Shown one piece after another: positions 34,991 through 48,638 of a DNA stretch of 64,000 bases. Position 1 is the first letter of the stretch; the number at the start of each line of letters is the position of its first letter. This DNA comes from Leuctra nigra (Eukaryota > Arthropoda > Insecta > Plecoptera > Leuctridae), in assembly GCA_934045905.1 (NCBI GenBank), contig OW203764.1, positions 28,746,900 to 28,810,899 on the forward strand. The letters are read 5' to 3'. The notes beneath the pieces are model-generated. The model worked only from the letters and a program-made list of their open reading frames with translations, ran no database searches and had not been told where the DNA came from. Both the position numbers and the translations under genes were made by a program.

Positions 34991-37883
34991 CGAAGCTGGA
35001 AACGCATCAGTGGATGTAAGGGCGTAACTGCAATCCGCGCTGTGTTCTTCTGGGTTGAATCTGAGAGGATCGTTGGCTAGTCGGGCAAGTCCTTATAGAT
35101 CGTCGGAAATGACTAAACTCTGTACGTCCGGCGTGAAGTGACTCTGCCAAATGACATCAGCCACGGGTTTCTTACACGCGACACAGACAAGGCAATAGAC
35201 TGGAAAATTATAGACATTTGATAAAAATCCTTCGATTTATTTGAATCATTACCACAAGTTGCCATCTGTGGACTTGGAAGTTTGAAGTTGGTGATGTAAA
35301 ATATTATGCCTGGTTAGCTCAACATGATTTTATAACGTGTTTCGGAGCTGTGGATAGATTTTTGAAATTGTCGAAAATTGGAATGAAATTTGGTTTGAAA
35401 ATTGCATATTCGAGAGCGACGACGCGTTATTTTCGCCTGTGGAAAAGCTCTTCCTAAACGTGATGAAAGTTACAATATTTTCATATTTCTTACGAAGTGA
35501 GTTACTTGAAGGTTCCTGCGTCGACCAGACTAAGAGTTTTCCGTGTTTTTCCTCGGCCAATGTTGGGAAAGTGCCAACTATAATGAGCCGGCAACGACCT
35601 CCAGCGTCATTCCATCATCTCACAATCATCTTCATCACCCTGGAGCTCTTACTTGCTGTCGCGGCGATGTCAACGGAATTATTTGAAATCGCTATGCAGC
35701 CAGGATATTGTAAATTCACTTTGATAGATTGATTTTAATTTTCATCTGGTCATCTTCGATCTCACTCAGCAAATCATTATAAGATTAAACTTATGAACAG
35801 TTTCCATTCCCGTTTTAGTGCTGGAATTTCCTACAGAAAACAGTAAGTTTTGGATTCATTGATTTGAAAAGGCTTATCACAGTTAAATTTGTTTTGTTTT
35901 GTTTGTCGTTTCTGATGATAAACTTTATTTTTATTACCTACTAATATTGATTTGTGAGGAAGATTCCAAAACGGGAATAGAAACTGTTTTCATAATTTTC
36001 AAAACGATATCTCCCGATCGAGCGACGGTTATGCTTATGCGGCTATTCTCAATGATGTTTGAGTGATGGCAACTGGAATCATCTCGATTGTCTTGATTAG
36101 TATGACGGCATGCATGGCCTTGGTAATGGCCGTTGCAAGAGTTTTTACACCGCAGCGCCGCGGGGCCGGTGTTTGATCATGATCGAACTGAACCACGGAT
36201 GCTGCGCGATAGGACCACAATTTGCAGGAAAGAGTTGACGGGTACCGTGGGTCAGAGTGCAATTAGCATATATTTACATTAAACATAGGTTCATCACTTC
36301 TCTGCTTACTCGCACCTACCCCGTTGCAAATGAGATTATACTCGTCTGGGTGGTGGATGAGTGAGACAATGTTCTAAAATGTTCCGCTGAGAGCGTAATT
36401 AGCAAGTTGGTACACCATTCACGAAAGAGGCGACTTGGTAAAATCTCTTGGTACAAGTACATTAGTATACTATCGTAGAACCATAAACTGAAGAATATAT
36501 ATATTTTTAAATTAATTTTAATTATTTTCACAGGAATAATGCTGGAAAAGTGGGCTGATTGATTTTGTGTCTATCATTTTGTATTTTTCAAAAAAAAAAT
36601 TGTGAAATTCAACCAGGCCACCGAGAAATTTTAATGTCAAGGTAATTTGTGCAGTTTATTTTTGCAGTTTTGAACACACTGCGACACTGGTGTAATTGGT
36701 ACCTACCTACAATAAGTAATTGGAAATTACAATATTTCAATCCTGAATTTATATTTATTCTGGAATATAAACTTGCAATTTATCACAGATTTTGATGCAC
36801 CTTGAGTATAGGTACCATTTTCTCCTAAAATGGTGATTGATTTCTTGTAATTTTGTTGCGACGCTGCGCTTCCCTTGAATATGGGATCGGGAATTGGAAT
36901 TGCAGAGCAGCAGAACGCCGGTAGCTGTCCGCAAGATTGACTGCCCATTTCCAGACATTCAAATTTGCGAGACGTTTTTCATCCTCTGAATTATTCATCG
37001 GGGTGAAAAGATATGCAACTTGAATAATTTGCCATGGACTCGAACCTCAGGTCTTCGAGATCGATACTGCACAATACACTGCATTCATTACACTTCTGTG
37101 GAGTCTGCTGATACGTACAATGAGGTCATATGGACAAAACCACCCGAAATAGTACAGGTTGTTAGCTTGCAGTACAAAACACTCGCAAACTGTTTAACTT
37201 CAAATTGGTTAGGTACTGTACTTTAAATTTGCGATTATTAATAATAGATCTTCAAACTAAGAATTTCTCGTAATCTCCAAATATTTACTCCCTTTCCAAC
37301 TGGCTTGAAATAGGCTATAATGGAATGGCAGACATAGGGAAAACCCAAGGTCATCCCGTAAGCAGCGTGTACGTCGCTGACATAACCTCAAAAATCAAAA
37401 GTTACTGACTTCAGTAACCAACCATGACCATAGATTTGACAAGTGAACTTTGACAACTCGGACATGTTTCGGAAGGGATGTTTTTCGTATTATGCATCAA
37501 CCAAAATTTAACGTTGTGAATTTCCAAAATGTTCCTAAAATCTGATTTCTTGTCAACCATTATAAAATGTCCGTCACCATGTTGCTTTAGCGTGTTCGGT
37601 TTGGTTGTGTTGCGAAGAATGTCGAGCAGAGATGCAGCGCTGCATCTTGCCGATCTGAAACCTGTCTGACTGGATGGACATGACTAACTCCGCGTTCCAC
37701 TTCCTGGGTAGAGAGCAGAGAAACACGCCGCTCGAGCGACCGTTATCGCCGTCGTGATGTCATACGATCTGGTCGAATACTTGGAAGTGTTGCACACTCT
37801 CGTCGTCATCAGCAGACTCACTCCTCGGCATTCGTCAATACTTGTTCACCAATCACGATCCTTGATCCATCAAATAGTTTTTT

Positions 37884-38170
37884 TGCTTAACGTCGCACTG
37901 TTCTGCAGCGAGGCTAATGGCGACGGATGAATGATTATGATGATGATTGGGAGATAATGGTGAAGAGTAGGTAAGGATGGAAGGTGGGAAGGAGGCGGTC
38001 GTGGCCTATTAGTAGGGTACCTTCCCAGCATTTGCCTGTCGACTGAGGGAAAACCACGAAAAAAAACCCAGTCAGGAAGGACGGTCGCGGGAATCGAACC
38101 CGGGCCTCCGGAATACAAGTTTAGAGCGTTACCACTCAGCCCAACGTCTCTCAGCCAACCTGTTCCGTTC
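37884..38170 (-). repeat. tRNA-derived SINE, copy 1 (inverted, near full length)
   Basis: On the minus strand: an A-box-like GGCTGAGTGGTAACG, B-box GGTTCGATTCC, the body block TTTTCCCTCAGTCGACAGGC, GGCCACGACCGCC, then a TCATCATCATAATCATTCAT stretch and an end block CAGTGCGACGTTAAGC followed by A residues. A short duplication lies in the head (TCAGCCCAACGTCTCTCAGC). It is head to head with copy 2. Confidence 0.8.
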
Positions 38171-38416
38171 CATCAATAGTACTCAAACACTTGTATTCCG
38201 GAGGCCCGCGTTCGATTCCCGTTGCCGTCCTTCCTGACTGTTTTTTTCGTGGTTTTCCCTTAGTCGACAGGCAAATGCTGGGAAGGTACCCTACTAATAG
38301 GCCACGACCGACTCCTTCCCACATTCCATCCTTACCTACTCTTCATCATCATCTCCCAATCATCATCATAATCATTCATCCGTCGCCATTAGCCTCGCTG
38401 CAGAACAGTGCGACGA
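38171..38416 (+). repeat. tRNA-derived SINE, copy 2 (head to head with copy 1)
   Basis: Begins near CTTGTATTCCGGAGGCCC, lacking the A-box, then follows the family body to CAGAACAGTGCGACG. With copy 1 it forms an inverted repeat with arms of about 240 bp. Confidence 0.8.
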
Positions 38417-39548
38417 TTGTGGGGTGCGTTATTACAATCTGTACTAGAAAAGGGAAACAAAATATGATCCATTCCTTGTGTACATTCTTTGCGTTTCATC
38501 AATCATTTGGAAGTTGGATGAAACAGAAGGAATCGGAAGGAGTTCATGATTTTACGTACTATTCTGCCGTACTACTCTGCCGTGCCAATTGTAATCAGTG
38601 TACCTACTATTAATGTAGTGTTACTTTTACCACAAGTGCAGCTGTGCTATCACTCGTGGTACGGATAGTAAGGTCTTTGAGGTAAAGATATTTATATTTT
38701 GTCTGAAGTGACTCTGAAAATCTCTGAAATTACATTATTTTTTTGTCATTGAGAAACACTTACCTATCTCGCACTTCCTAATTTGACTCTCACATACCAG
38801 CTTTTTGGGACATAACGTAAAGTAGGACGTAAATGAATTTCTGTAAGTCTTGAAATTCTTTGGATAAAGGATAGGTAATGAGTAATAATGACTATACCAA
38901 AAAGTTTTTGGTATAGGTTTTTTCGTGGATCCTTTAATTTGTTATCGGCTCGAATTCAAACTGTCAAATGAATTAGATGAGTAACTAATTATGCAATCCC
39001 GGATCGTGCCATAAGATCAATAATGATGATGATCATGTATGATGATGAGAACACACATGTATGCAAATGTTATGTGAAATTCAGATACAAATATCCGTGG
39101 CTCTAGTGAGCTACCCTCATTAACTAATTAGTCCACATCTACTTCAGTATTAATTGCATTTCTGCAAACTCGGATGTTTAAAACCGAATGCACTGCACTG
39201 TGCTGAATTGTTTTATTCTCGCTGTTAAATCGCTGCACGTGAATTAAATTATGTAAAGCATTCGGTTTTGTAACACAACTTTGAGTGCACTAACTAATTA
39301 CTACGTTGTTTCGTTTTGTTTTCGTCTCCATTTCGCAGCTGTAATGTGTGGTTATGTTAGCAGCAAGTCTGGAATTAAATGCAATTTCAATTTACCGTTT
39401 CGCATGGTTTGTTATGTGCGTGGCGAATGGAAATTGCTTTTGAAAATGTGATTTTACAGCGGCGATACGATATCTGAGAGTTACGAGTAACTTTCCTTGA
39501 CGTGTCGTGTCACTTAATTATGGCTCATTGCACAATAAGGGCTAGATA

Positions 39549-40053
39549 CAGGGGCGGATTACCCATTAGGCCAGAAAGGCTATAGCCTAGGAGCGCAAGC
39601 TTCCGCGGCGCCGCCTGGTATTTTTTGTTGTAATTTGCATATCACAAATTTTAAATTTCTTTGAAATGGATGCCAAAATAGCTTCAAAATTGATTATTTT
39701 GCATCAAAAACTCAAAAAATTCCCTGCGGGGCCAATGGGGATTCCATAAACAAATAAATAGTTAGAGATTATATTACATTTGTCTAAAGTTTCCCCAAGA
39801 ATATTGCATTACAAACTATAAATTCTTTGAAAAGGATGCCAAAATAGCTTCAAATTCGATTCTGTTGTATCAAAAACTCAAAAAACACCCTGCGGGGCCA
39901 ATAGGGGTTCTATAAAAGCAATAGTTACAGATTATATATCTGTATCTGTATGGATTTTCTAGATCCATGTTTTCTTTTTAGAATTTTAGGGGGGTGAGGG
40001 CGGCGCCACGCTTGAATTAGCCTAGGGGCGCCAAAATCATTAATCCGCCCCTG
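39549..40053. mobile_element. hAT-type element with CAGGGGCGGATTA ends
   Basis: Exact TSD GCTAGATA (39541-39548 and 40054-40061) and perfect 13-bp TIRs. The 505-bp interior has two related units with CCTGCGGGGCCAATGGGG and CCTGCGGGGCCAATAGGG, also found inverted in the element at 58516. It is noncoding. Confidence 0.9.
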
Positions 40054-40098
40054 GCTAGATATTGAAACAATTGAAGTGTAGGTACAGGCTCTAAGCTA

Positions 40099-40296
40099 CA
40101 GGGGAAGAACGGTATAAGTCTCATTCGAATGAAACTGTGAACGAAGTTTTATACAGATCGATATTTTAATTTCTTTTTTGAAGACTTTGTAGCAATATTT
40201 TCTAAAAGCCGAGGGAATATTCTGAAAGCTCATAAGAATATCCCTGATGAAACCTGAAACAATTTTTTTAATGGACTCATAGCCGTTCTTCCCCTG
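40099..40296. mobile_element. TA-flanked MITE with CAGGGGAAGAACGG ends
   Basis: Perfect 14-bp TIRs, each flanked by TA (40097-40098 and 40297-40298), which fits Tc1/mariner. It lies only 45 bases from the hAT element at 39549, whose ends also start CAGGGG, so a hAT origin with a lost TSD is a second option. It is noncoding. Confidence 0.65.
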
Positions 40297-43164
40297 TACT
40301 CTTCAATTGTAAAATCTTCGCCGTGTCGTCCCACCTCTCGGTATCAAGGAGTTTCGAATAAGACTCGGGTCCAGCATCCAGCGAAGCGGTTGTCAAGAGG
40401 TGGAAACATCGGGGCGAAAACGACGCATGTGGTTGGGTCGATACGCGTGGGGGATCGGGGATTGGGACACACCACGTCACTTCGGCTTACACGTCTTCCC
40501 ATTCGCTCCAGAGATCGCTGAGCTGCTTTCGACGTACAGTGATGGACGAGAAGCACCTCGTAAATATTAGATATTATTTTTTTTTGTCGTCGTAAAATAC
40601 AGTTTCGATTCGTCCCGAAAGGTCAAGCACTTTTACTTTTACGAGAATGTCGTGTCTTGTGTTTTTACATGCGACGCGTGCATGGCTGCCACGTGTCATA
40701 TATATCGCGCCAGTCTGGTTCTAATTATCCAAAGTAGTTTTGCGCCACTTCCGAGTTACTTGACATATATTTATTATGCTTATTTTTAACGCACGGGTCA
40801 AACTCCTAGTGTGTTTTTTTATTAAATGCAATATCTTTCCGCGCAATGCGGCTGTTCGTTCCAAGAAGTCGATGAATGACCTTGAGATCCGTCTATTTGC
40901 AAGAAAATGAAGTGATAGTGGAAAACATAATAGGTATGTCAATCGATCACATTTTTCTGTTCCAAATGAGCACATGAATAACAACTTTGTTTATCCAACC
41001 TGATACAAACTGGTAAAAATTATTATGACCCCACCTGTGGGTAATTAATTATGTAAATTAGGTTTCTGCACCTCTTACTATGCTTGTTTATAGATAATTA
41101 CTTTTATCTCTTTTATATGTTTATCTCATTTATTTGAAAAGTGATGTATTTTGATTTATTTGTCGCTACAATTGCATAAAGTTTGAATGTCGAACCGCAT
41201 CCAGATCTCCGGATGAAATATTGTCAGCCATATCTCTGGGACTTGATCAAGTAGCCGATCGTCTTGCAATGGCCGATGGGATTTATGTGTGTCGCGAGTT
41301 GGTTTGGCGGCGAGGGCAAGTAGCGTCACCGAGAGAGCAACGTCGCCTGTTTATGTGATTGTCGACGCTCTTTACGACTGTCCCAGCGAGATAGTAGCGT
41401 GAAATACGCGTCGGGAAGAATAACATGCGGGGAGATTTCATGCGTGGGGAAGAATCACGCGGATACCTGCGTAACGTTTAATTCGGCATTGGACTCTCAT
41501 TCCGGCAGCTATATTTAACTGGTGGTCAAGTTCCACGGTTTGGCAACAACGAAAATATGCCAAGTTCACATTCATCAAGAAGTGGAATTAGCAACTAAGT
41601 TAGCATTTTTATTTATAGTAGAAGATCTACTTCATCTTGTCCCTGAAGAACGGCCTACTGCCATTACAAGCATAGAGTTCTGTTGAGTTTTGACAATTGA
41701 TTGCAGTTGCTCCCTCTCACTGTCCCGTACTTTCAAATTGTCCTACGATATTTGAATCCAACTTGTGTGCATCTTCAATCGAACAATTTCTACCCCAGGG
41801 TAAATACATTTGTCAAAGGTTAGCCGTAGAGCTACATTTTCAGAAAGATTATGGTTAATTTTCAATGAATTGATGATTGTATTTTCTTGTGGAACCTCGA
41901 AGATATTAGATTTGGCAGCGATCTTTCATTCAGCACATAGTGCATTGCTAAAAGAGGCGGCAGTAATGTTTATAGATGATCCCCTCTATCGATACCTGAC
42001 AGTAACATGCGTAGAGAAACGCGCGCTATTGTGTACCTTGCGATTCTCTCGTCCCGATGGGTTTCTGTTTTATCGGCGTTGAGCGAAACAGTTGGCGGAC
42101 TTCTTGCACTGTGAACTCCTTGGATTTACAGCGCGACGTCAAATACCACTCTGCAGAGGGTGGAGGAGGTGGACTGGACTCAGGTTCTAGCGCCATGATA
42201 CTCACCATACGTCTCATTTTACTTTCAACATTACATTTGTTTTGAAGACTTTTTTGTGAACGTTTCCTGGTCTTTTAACGGAATTGGGGTAATCTCGTTC
42301 TCTTTGATTAAAAAGTTGTTTGGAAACTGAATGAAGCGGCAACTTTGGACACCGCTATAAATCTACCTTCTTCCATCACATCAAGATGTTTTTGAAACTT
42401 TGGGAACTTTCTTCGTCTCATCACTTACAGTTCTGAAAGTTCTGGAATGTTTTAATTCAGGATGCTTGAAACACTATGCCAAAAAATGCGAAAAACTATA
42501 AAGTAAAGTATCATCTCATTTGTGATCCGTTGAAACAGAAGTTGAAACCTTGCCAGGACCGGGATGGGAATCAAGAGATGGATTGACATCTCTTGTCAGA
42601 ATGATGTGTTTATTCCAGCCAGTGATTCGACGTAATGCATTCGACAGACCTCGTTATTTCACCGAGGCCATGGAATTGACAGCTTTGCACATGGAGAAAT
42701 TACGTACGATAATATTCATGAATCATTGCGACGGAATCCTGGCTGAAAAATTAACGAGTGAGCGCCAACGCTTATCAGATTTTTTGCGTTTTTTTCGTCT
42801 GCTTGCGATATATCATGTCATACCTGTCCTCTGATGAATCTGATATTTGACACACATAGAAGTATCAAACGTAATTGGTTGAAAAATATAATGTTGCTTA
42901 TTAGGTAACTGATCAAATCGAGATTTTTGACAGTTGTCAACACCACACATCAAATAAGTAGGTACCTACCTACCTACTTAATTTTGAGACAAATCGTTTA
43001 TTTAGCAATTTTAAGACTTTTTGAAATTAGTTGTGTTGTGATTATGAAATATTTGTAACATGTTAGTATCTCAACAAAAGAACTACATAATAAAATCAAT
43101 ATTTTGTTTTATAAATTATTTTTGAAATAGCAAAATGACTTGTGTCAACACAAACCAACGAAAC

Positions 43165-43345
43165 ATTTAGTCGTGTAAATCCTGGGTTCGCTTCCCGCTG
43201 CTGTCCTTCCTGAACGCGGTTTGTCTCAGTCTGAGGCACATGATGGGTAGGTTCCCTACTTATAGGCCCCGACCGCCTCATTTCCACCGTCCATCTTCTA
43301 TATCTTCATCCGTCACCAGTTGCAGATAAGTGCACTAAAATAAAA
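43165..43345 (+). repeat. tRNA-derived SINE, copy 3 (diverged)
   Basis: B-box-like GGGTTCGCTTCCCGC, then CTGTCCTTCCTGA, a CTCAGTCTGAGGC block, AGGCCCCGACCGCC and TTCATCCGTCACCAGTTGCA, ending in an A-rich tail. The head before the B-box is lost. Confidence 0.65.
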
Positions 43346-44067
43346 TAAAATCGATCCTACGATGATTGAAGTATGTTACACCTTCCATGGACGTATGTTC
43401 TGCTCTTCGAATAGATCTGCATTTTCCTCACGCGTCGCTTGACATGTGTGTCTGCATATATAAATGCCATCCTGCTTCTCTCCAAGACCTTCGCCAGAGA
43501 CTGTCAAGAGCATTCATTCATTCTCGAGAAACTCGCCGGCGATGTTCTGTTTACCAACATGATAAGAACATAAACATTGCGTTGCTTCCGACACGTCTGC
43601 CATTTCATTACTAATTGATCGAAACCATCGCTCGTGCGAGTTATAGATGTTTTCAACATTCACAAAGTTAAAAAAAAAAAATCCTAGCTCCGCCTAAAGA
43701 TTCTTTTTTAAAGTTGTGATACACCAATAATAATTTTTTGTGATGGATTGGACGTCTCACTGTTCTGTGGGTCAGCTAATGGCAACAATAGGGCGATGCA
43801 AAGCTAGGACGACCGGTGGGTCACCAGATGTCGCCAGCGCTGCGTTCGACTTTGTTGGCTGTACATTTTTAAAAAATCGCGGCAAATTCAAAAAAAACGT
43901 TCCATTTTCATTACTACAGCTTACTTCACACTTATCCCTAACGCGATGGCAGCGCTGCACCACCCTAGTGGGAGAAAGTTTTGCCAGTGCCCTATTTAAT
44001 AATCTTAGAGTTGATTGGGAATTGAAAATTATTTTTAATCGGGTGAAACTATACAAAATTCCACATT

Positions 44068-44115
44068 CATCAAGGACGGGAATCGATCCCTGGCTGAGCC
44101 AACCTGCTCTGTTAA
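44068..44115 (-). repeat. tRNA-derived SINE head fragment
   Basis: On the minus strand AACAGGTTGGCTCAGCCAGG leads to ATCGATTCCCGTCC, which is the SINE head with part of the tRNA-like region deleted. The body is missing. Confidence 0.45.
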
Positions 44116-44704
44116 TTTATCCTGAAAAAAGGATTGTTATAATTTCGTCCTGGGAACCTGACGTGACGTAAATTGTGTATAGACCATTGATCTCTACCTG
44201 CAAATGAATGCTAATTAACTATGTAAAATGTTGAGGTGCTTGGCAGATGAAGAATGTTGGCGCATTGCTGTCACATCATCTTGTTCTTTGAGAGTACAAG
44301 CAGGATTGTGCGGCGGTGCGCTACCGCTCATGTTGATCGGCTTCCTACTTGCATGTATACACTAGCAGGTGGTAGACATGTAGCCAGCTCCTGCCTCGTA
44401 CCTTCTGTGTGCCGTGTTCATTAGCTTTCCGTTCGCAAACATTTTGTGATAGGAATTGTACCGTACCGGTATAGGAAGTGTAAATCAACGAGTTAGTTGA
44501 CACCAACATTTCGCACCTTGCTTCGGGTCGTGCGTCCAAACAATAGAAAACATTTTGTCAATTATTCCGGAACTGAAAAGTTGAAGTATTCTTTTAAAAT
44601 GTGAATAAATGAGTCAAAACTGTTAACCGCAATGTATTGTGTTGAGAGTTTATATTTTCTAATGACGCCATAATCATACAAATACCTGTAGTTTGCGTCT
44701 GGAC

Positions 44705-44895
44705 AAGTAGAAGGTGTGCCGGGTTCAATTCCCGTGCTCTTCCATCCTGACTGAGGTGTTTTCATGGTTTTCCTCAGTCGAGAGACAAACGCTGAACATG
44801 TTCCATGCCACGACCTCTCCTTCCCACCTTCCACTCCCAATCATTGTACAACAATTCATCCATCGGTCGCCATTTGCAAAGTTGCAAAAAATTAA
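44705..44895 (+). repeat. tRNA-derived SINE, copy 4
   Basis: GGGTTCAATTCCCGT, CTTCCATCCTGACTGAGGTG, TTTTCCTCAGTCGAGAG and CATGCCACGACCTCTCC follow in family order. The end block is diverged (GTCGCCATTTGCAAAG) and leads to an A-rich tail. Confidence 0.65.
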
Positions 44896-47636
44896 AAATT
44901 AGATTACACTTTTATTTTTTATAATTTTTTACCAAATGATGGCACACAGCTATTGTTTGAGTTTTGCTGATAAACCCGTCATTCTGGCTGCGATAATGTA
45001 CTGACATATCTTCATGCCCCAGCGGGTCTGCACTGCAGCCTTCAATGTTCATGACGCGTTTGTTATTTCCATCAGTAAATATTGGCTGTACACTCTGTGT
45101 TTGCATTACCCGTAAACACGGTGCCTGGAACTGCGCTTGTTTATTCAAATCTGTTCGCCACATTCGAACCGTGAAGCGCGCAATTCCGATTCGATCTTCT
45201 TGGTACTCGGGCTGGTTATCAGTGGGCGATGCACTAATTAGGTTAGATCAATAGCTGGCGAGGAGCTATTTACAGAGTCCGAGATTTGGAATGTTTGGAC
45301 TTCAACTTTTAAGGGGAAGGGCGGCATGTGAAGACATCCGCCATTTTTGATATTGTGATTGTCTCGTTAAAATAGATCACAATGTTGAAGGGACATAAAT
45401 TGCTCGTTGAAATTTTAAAAAATTCTTCTCCTAAGTTGCTCTAAAAGTTGCCCATATTTGCTAGACAACCAGAAGTAGCAGAAGAAATCGTAGGTAGAGT
45501 AACCGCAATAATTCATGAATATGATAAATATTTCACCCTTGCATAATATTTCACCGAAGGCTAATTTCATAGCAATTCCAATATGCGGCCTTTAGCGCAG
45601 TCGCAATAAGGGTGTAAGTACTAGAATTGCGGTGTTTGTACTACACCAAAGTGTACTTTAAGTTAACTCACTAAAAGTAAATAAAAAGTTTTGACAGAAA
45701 GTTTTGTTATAAATGTAAATATAGTCGAGAACGCGTTCAGAAATTAACGAAACTTGTAATGTTGTTTTGCTTGATGAAACCCCGAGTTTCTTTGCAAGTG
45801 GAGTCCTGACTGTAGGTTTGATTCCACTTCGGAAATTTATTGCGGAAGTTATCAAATGACGCCGTTGTTTCATTTCCAAAATTTCTTAATTTTGGTTTTC
45901 AACATCCTTGTAGGAAAATGGAAATGATGCTAATAAATCTAAAAGTTGCCTCGATTTTGATATTTTTTGACCTTCTGTAACTATTTTTTTTTGAAATGTG
46001 CTGAAAGAAGAGATAAGTGAACAGTAAATCTGTTGATGCTTAAAAATTAAAATCTGCTTCAGACTATGACATTGACATGGCATGTCAAAGTTGGAGCGAC
46101 TATCTTTTCTCCTCGCGTCCCTCAGAAAAATCTTCGCAATATATTTTGCAAGTAATTGGCAATATCATGCAGAAATCACGTCCCAAGATTTTCAGAAGAT
46201 TTGGGTCTGTTCTTTAAAAATGTTTCAAATATCACCTATGTAGTATCACATGTTCTTATTCTCTATGATATTATCATATTATGTAGTTCATGTATTCGCA
46301 AAGTATACTTTTACTCACACATTATTTTGCACATTTCCTAAGAATCTTTTTTTGATTTAATGAAACGTTTGTGCAGCTGAAGAATCCCCCGCCTCGTTGG
46401 TGTGTAATCATGCGTACTGGCTACACTAATCCACTAATTCGTCTTGTACTGGACTTGGCGACTGGATCTTGTCGAGTGCCCTCATCTCTCACTCCGCTCC
46501 AGCAGCAAACAAGGTGCTCCATCGACTCCTATTGTCCAGTAGTTTCCACGCGGCCGCCCAAGCGTCCAGACGTGAAACCGTCGGAGTCGGAAAACCACAA
46601 CAAATCACGGCCATGCGGACTTCCTGACAGCCTCGTGCTATCTCCAATTGTGGCCTGATTGGGGATAGGTTGAGTTATATTCCAGGAATATGTTGTGATA
46701 ATGACTTTTCGTAAGATCATTATTCATTACTTTTGTTTAGAACTAAATCAGGCTAACAATCTCAATCTGTTTTCCAGTTGTTAAGTTTACAGTTGATTAT
46801 GACTAGATTGCTACGGACAATGACCTAACAGGATTGATGACTTTAACAGCCTGTTAGTTATTATAATCAGGTATTTTGAAAACCCGGCTCTTAGGGACCA
46901 AATGTAGGGACCAAATGTGAACATATCTTTTTTCTGCTTGTTGACACTTTGTCAAACAGTTCTCTAATCAAGCTGAATTTTAGCAGCATTATAAACACCA
47001 ATTCCAAAATGATCATATTTTTTTTAAAAGATTCCTCACACGGCCAGGGTTAGGGATCGCCAGGGACATGTCCTTATCAACTAATATCAATCCAGCAGTG
47101 TAGATGATATTGATACAATTGATTGTCCCCACTTTTTGTCTCTTTCGAGTCACTTTCTCACTCATTTTGGCTCATGTTTAGTGTTACAAAAACTTGTGGA
47201 ATCCATGCTATAACCGCCATGTGCATTTTGCATGTGGTTTCTGGACAACATGCATGTCGGGACGAATGAAACATATGCACCACTGTTTCGGCACTTCGTT
47301 CTGACTCACTCTCGGGGTAATTAGGACTTCTTTGTTGGGAGCGTAGCAAATGGAGGTACATTGTGCGTGCTGAGGGAGAGTAAGTGTAGTGTGTGATTAT
47401 GTTTACTAGCACCTGGCGTCGTATTCACCACGACTGGGTTTTGCATGTTGTATTGTACTCTCAAAGCGGAATCGATTCATTTCAACGTAATAATGCTTGG
47501 GTGCTAAGTGTGCAAGGGCGTTTATTATTTACTCCTAGGGTTGAATTCACACAGAACTATTTATAACATTATGACAGATACATCTTTACGATATTAGCTG
47601 TCACCATAAGCTCGGTATAATTTTACGATTGTAATA

Positions 47637-47818
47637 GACCGTTTTAAAAATTATCTAGGTGGCTCTGTTTTCAAAAAATTCACATGCAGTTTGGTTTTCC
47701 ATATATCTGTAAATGTTTTTATCCATTGTTGTAAAACACCAATAGATATATGGAAAACCAAACTGCATGTTAAATTTTTTTGAAAAGCAGAGCCACCTAG
47801 ATAATTTTTAAATCGGTC
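47637..47818. mobile_element. mariner-type MITE, palindromic
   Basis: Arms of about 80 bp from GACCGTTTTAAAAATTATC to the inverse, flanked by TA on both sides (47635-47636 and 47819-47820). The landmark TAGGTGGCTCTG is paired across the element. It is noncoding. Confidence 0.75.
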
Positions 47819-47848
47819 TATTGCATCCTAGTTTACAATAGAGTACTA

Positions 47849-48638
47849 GAGTGCCACGCCCACTAGGCACTTCCGGAGTCTTTTTCAAAATCCTCTTATG
47901 GAAAATAACATGGGGACTTACTTTTATTGCTGGTCATTTGTAAACAAAACAGAGTTAAGAAAATCCCAATACACCACCATTAACTTCAATCTTTCATTTA
48001 TAATATTATGTCGACACATCTCTTCAAATATATACCAAATTTAAACTGTTACAAGTTAAACAACACACTACACAGGGTATGACGTCACGAAAGTGTACAC
48101 CGGTGCAAGATGTAAATTCAACACATCAGTCTACATTTCAACAGCTCATTACATCTCGTTTTATGGTATCCTGAAATTAAAATAACTATAATATGAACTT
48201 GATTCAGTGTATAAACTCGAGGAACACAGAAATACTTCAGTTTTGTTTACTTTTCGTCAACAATCGAAAATTGACGTGCAAGGTCTGGCATCATTGTTGA
48301 AAATTGTTTCATTTGTTTTTCATTTTTGTAAAGTCGCAGTTGCCAACTTGCTTCCCAGTACATCGCGCTGCGCCGTGTTACAATTTATTATTGATGTAGA
48401 TTGCAACGTCGCACTTTGGAGCTGTTTAATAACTTAAAGAGATTAACTATGGTATATATTTAAAGAGATGTGTCGACATAATATTATAAATGAAAGATTG
48501 AAGTTAATGGTGGTGTATTGGGATTTTCTTAACTCTGTTTTGTTTACAAATGACCAGCAATCAAAGTAAGTCCCCATGTTATTTTCCATAAGAGGAATTT
48601 GAAAAAGACTCCGGAAGTACCTAGTGGGCGTGGCACTC
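47849..48638. mobile_element. Long-TIR element with GAGTGCCACGCCC ends
   Basis: Inverted arms of about 190 bp, near identical, running from GAGTGCCACGCCCACTAGG through CCATTAACTTCAATCTTTCA to CGACACATCTCTT. TA flanks both ends (47847-47848 and 48639-48640). The 400-bp centre holds a 76-codon ORF with no recognised domain, so the element is treated as nonautonomous. The close match of the arms suggests recent activity. Confidence 0.75.

Noticed and set aside
37020..37100. Possible tRNA relic on the minus strand with a consensus B-box (GGTTCGAGTCC)
   Set aside because: No A-box at the right distance and no cloverleaf or SINE body was found.
37870..38613. ORFs with repeated LPIIIIIIHPSPLASLQNSAT peptides (also at 63726)
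   Set aside because: They are translations of SINE copies and differ by frameshifts between copies.
43740..44171. 143-codon ORF and its 94-codon antisense partner
   Set aside because: No family recognised, no splice or promoter context, and the end overlaps a SINE head fragment.
48207..48437. 76-codon ORF inside the long-TIR element
   Set aside because: No recognisable transposase motif, and low complexity in part; not called as a gene.
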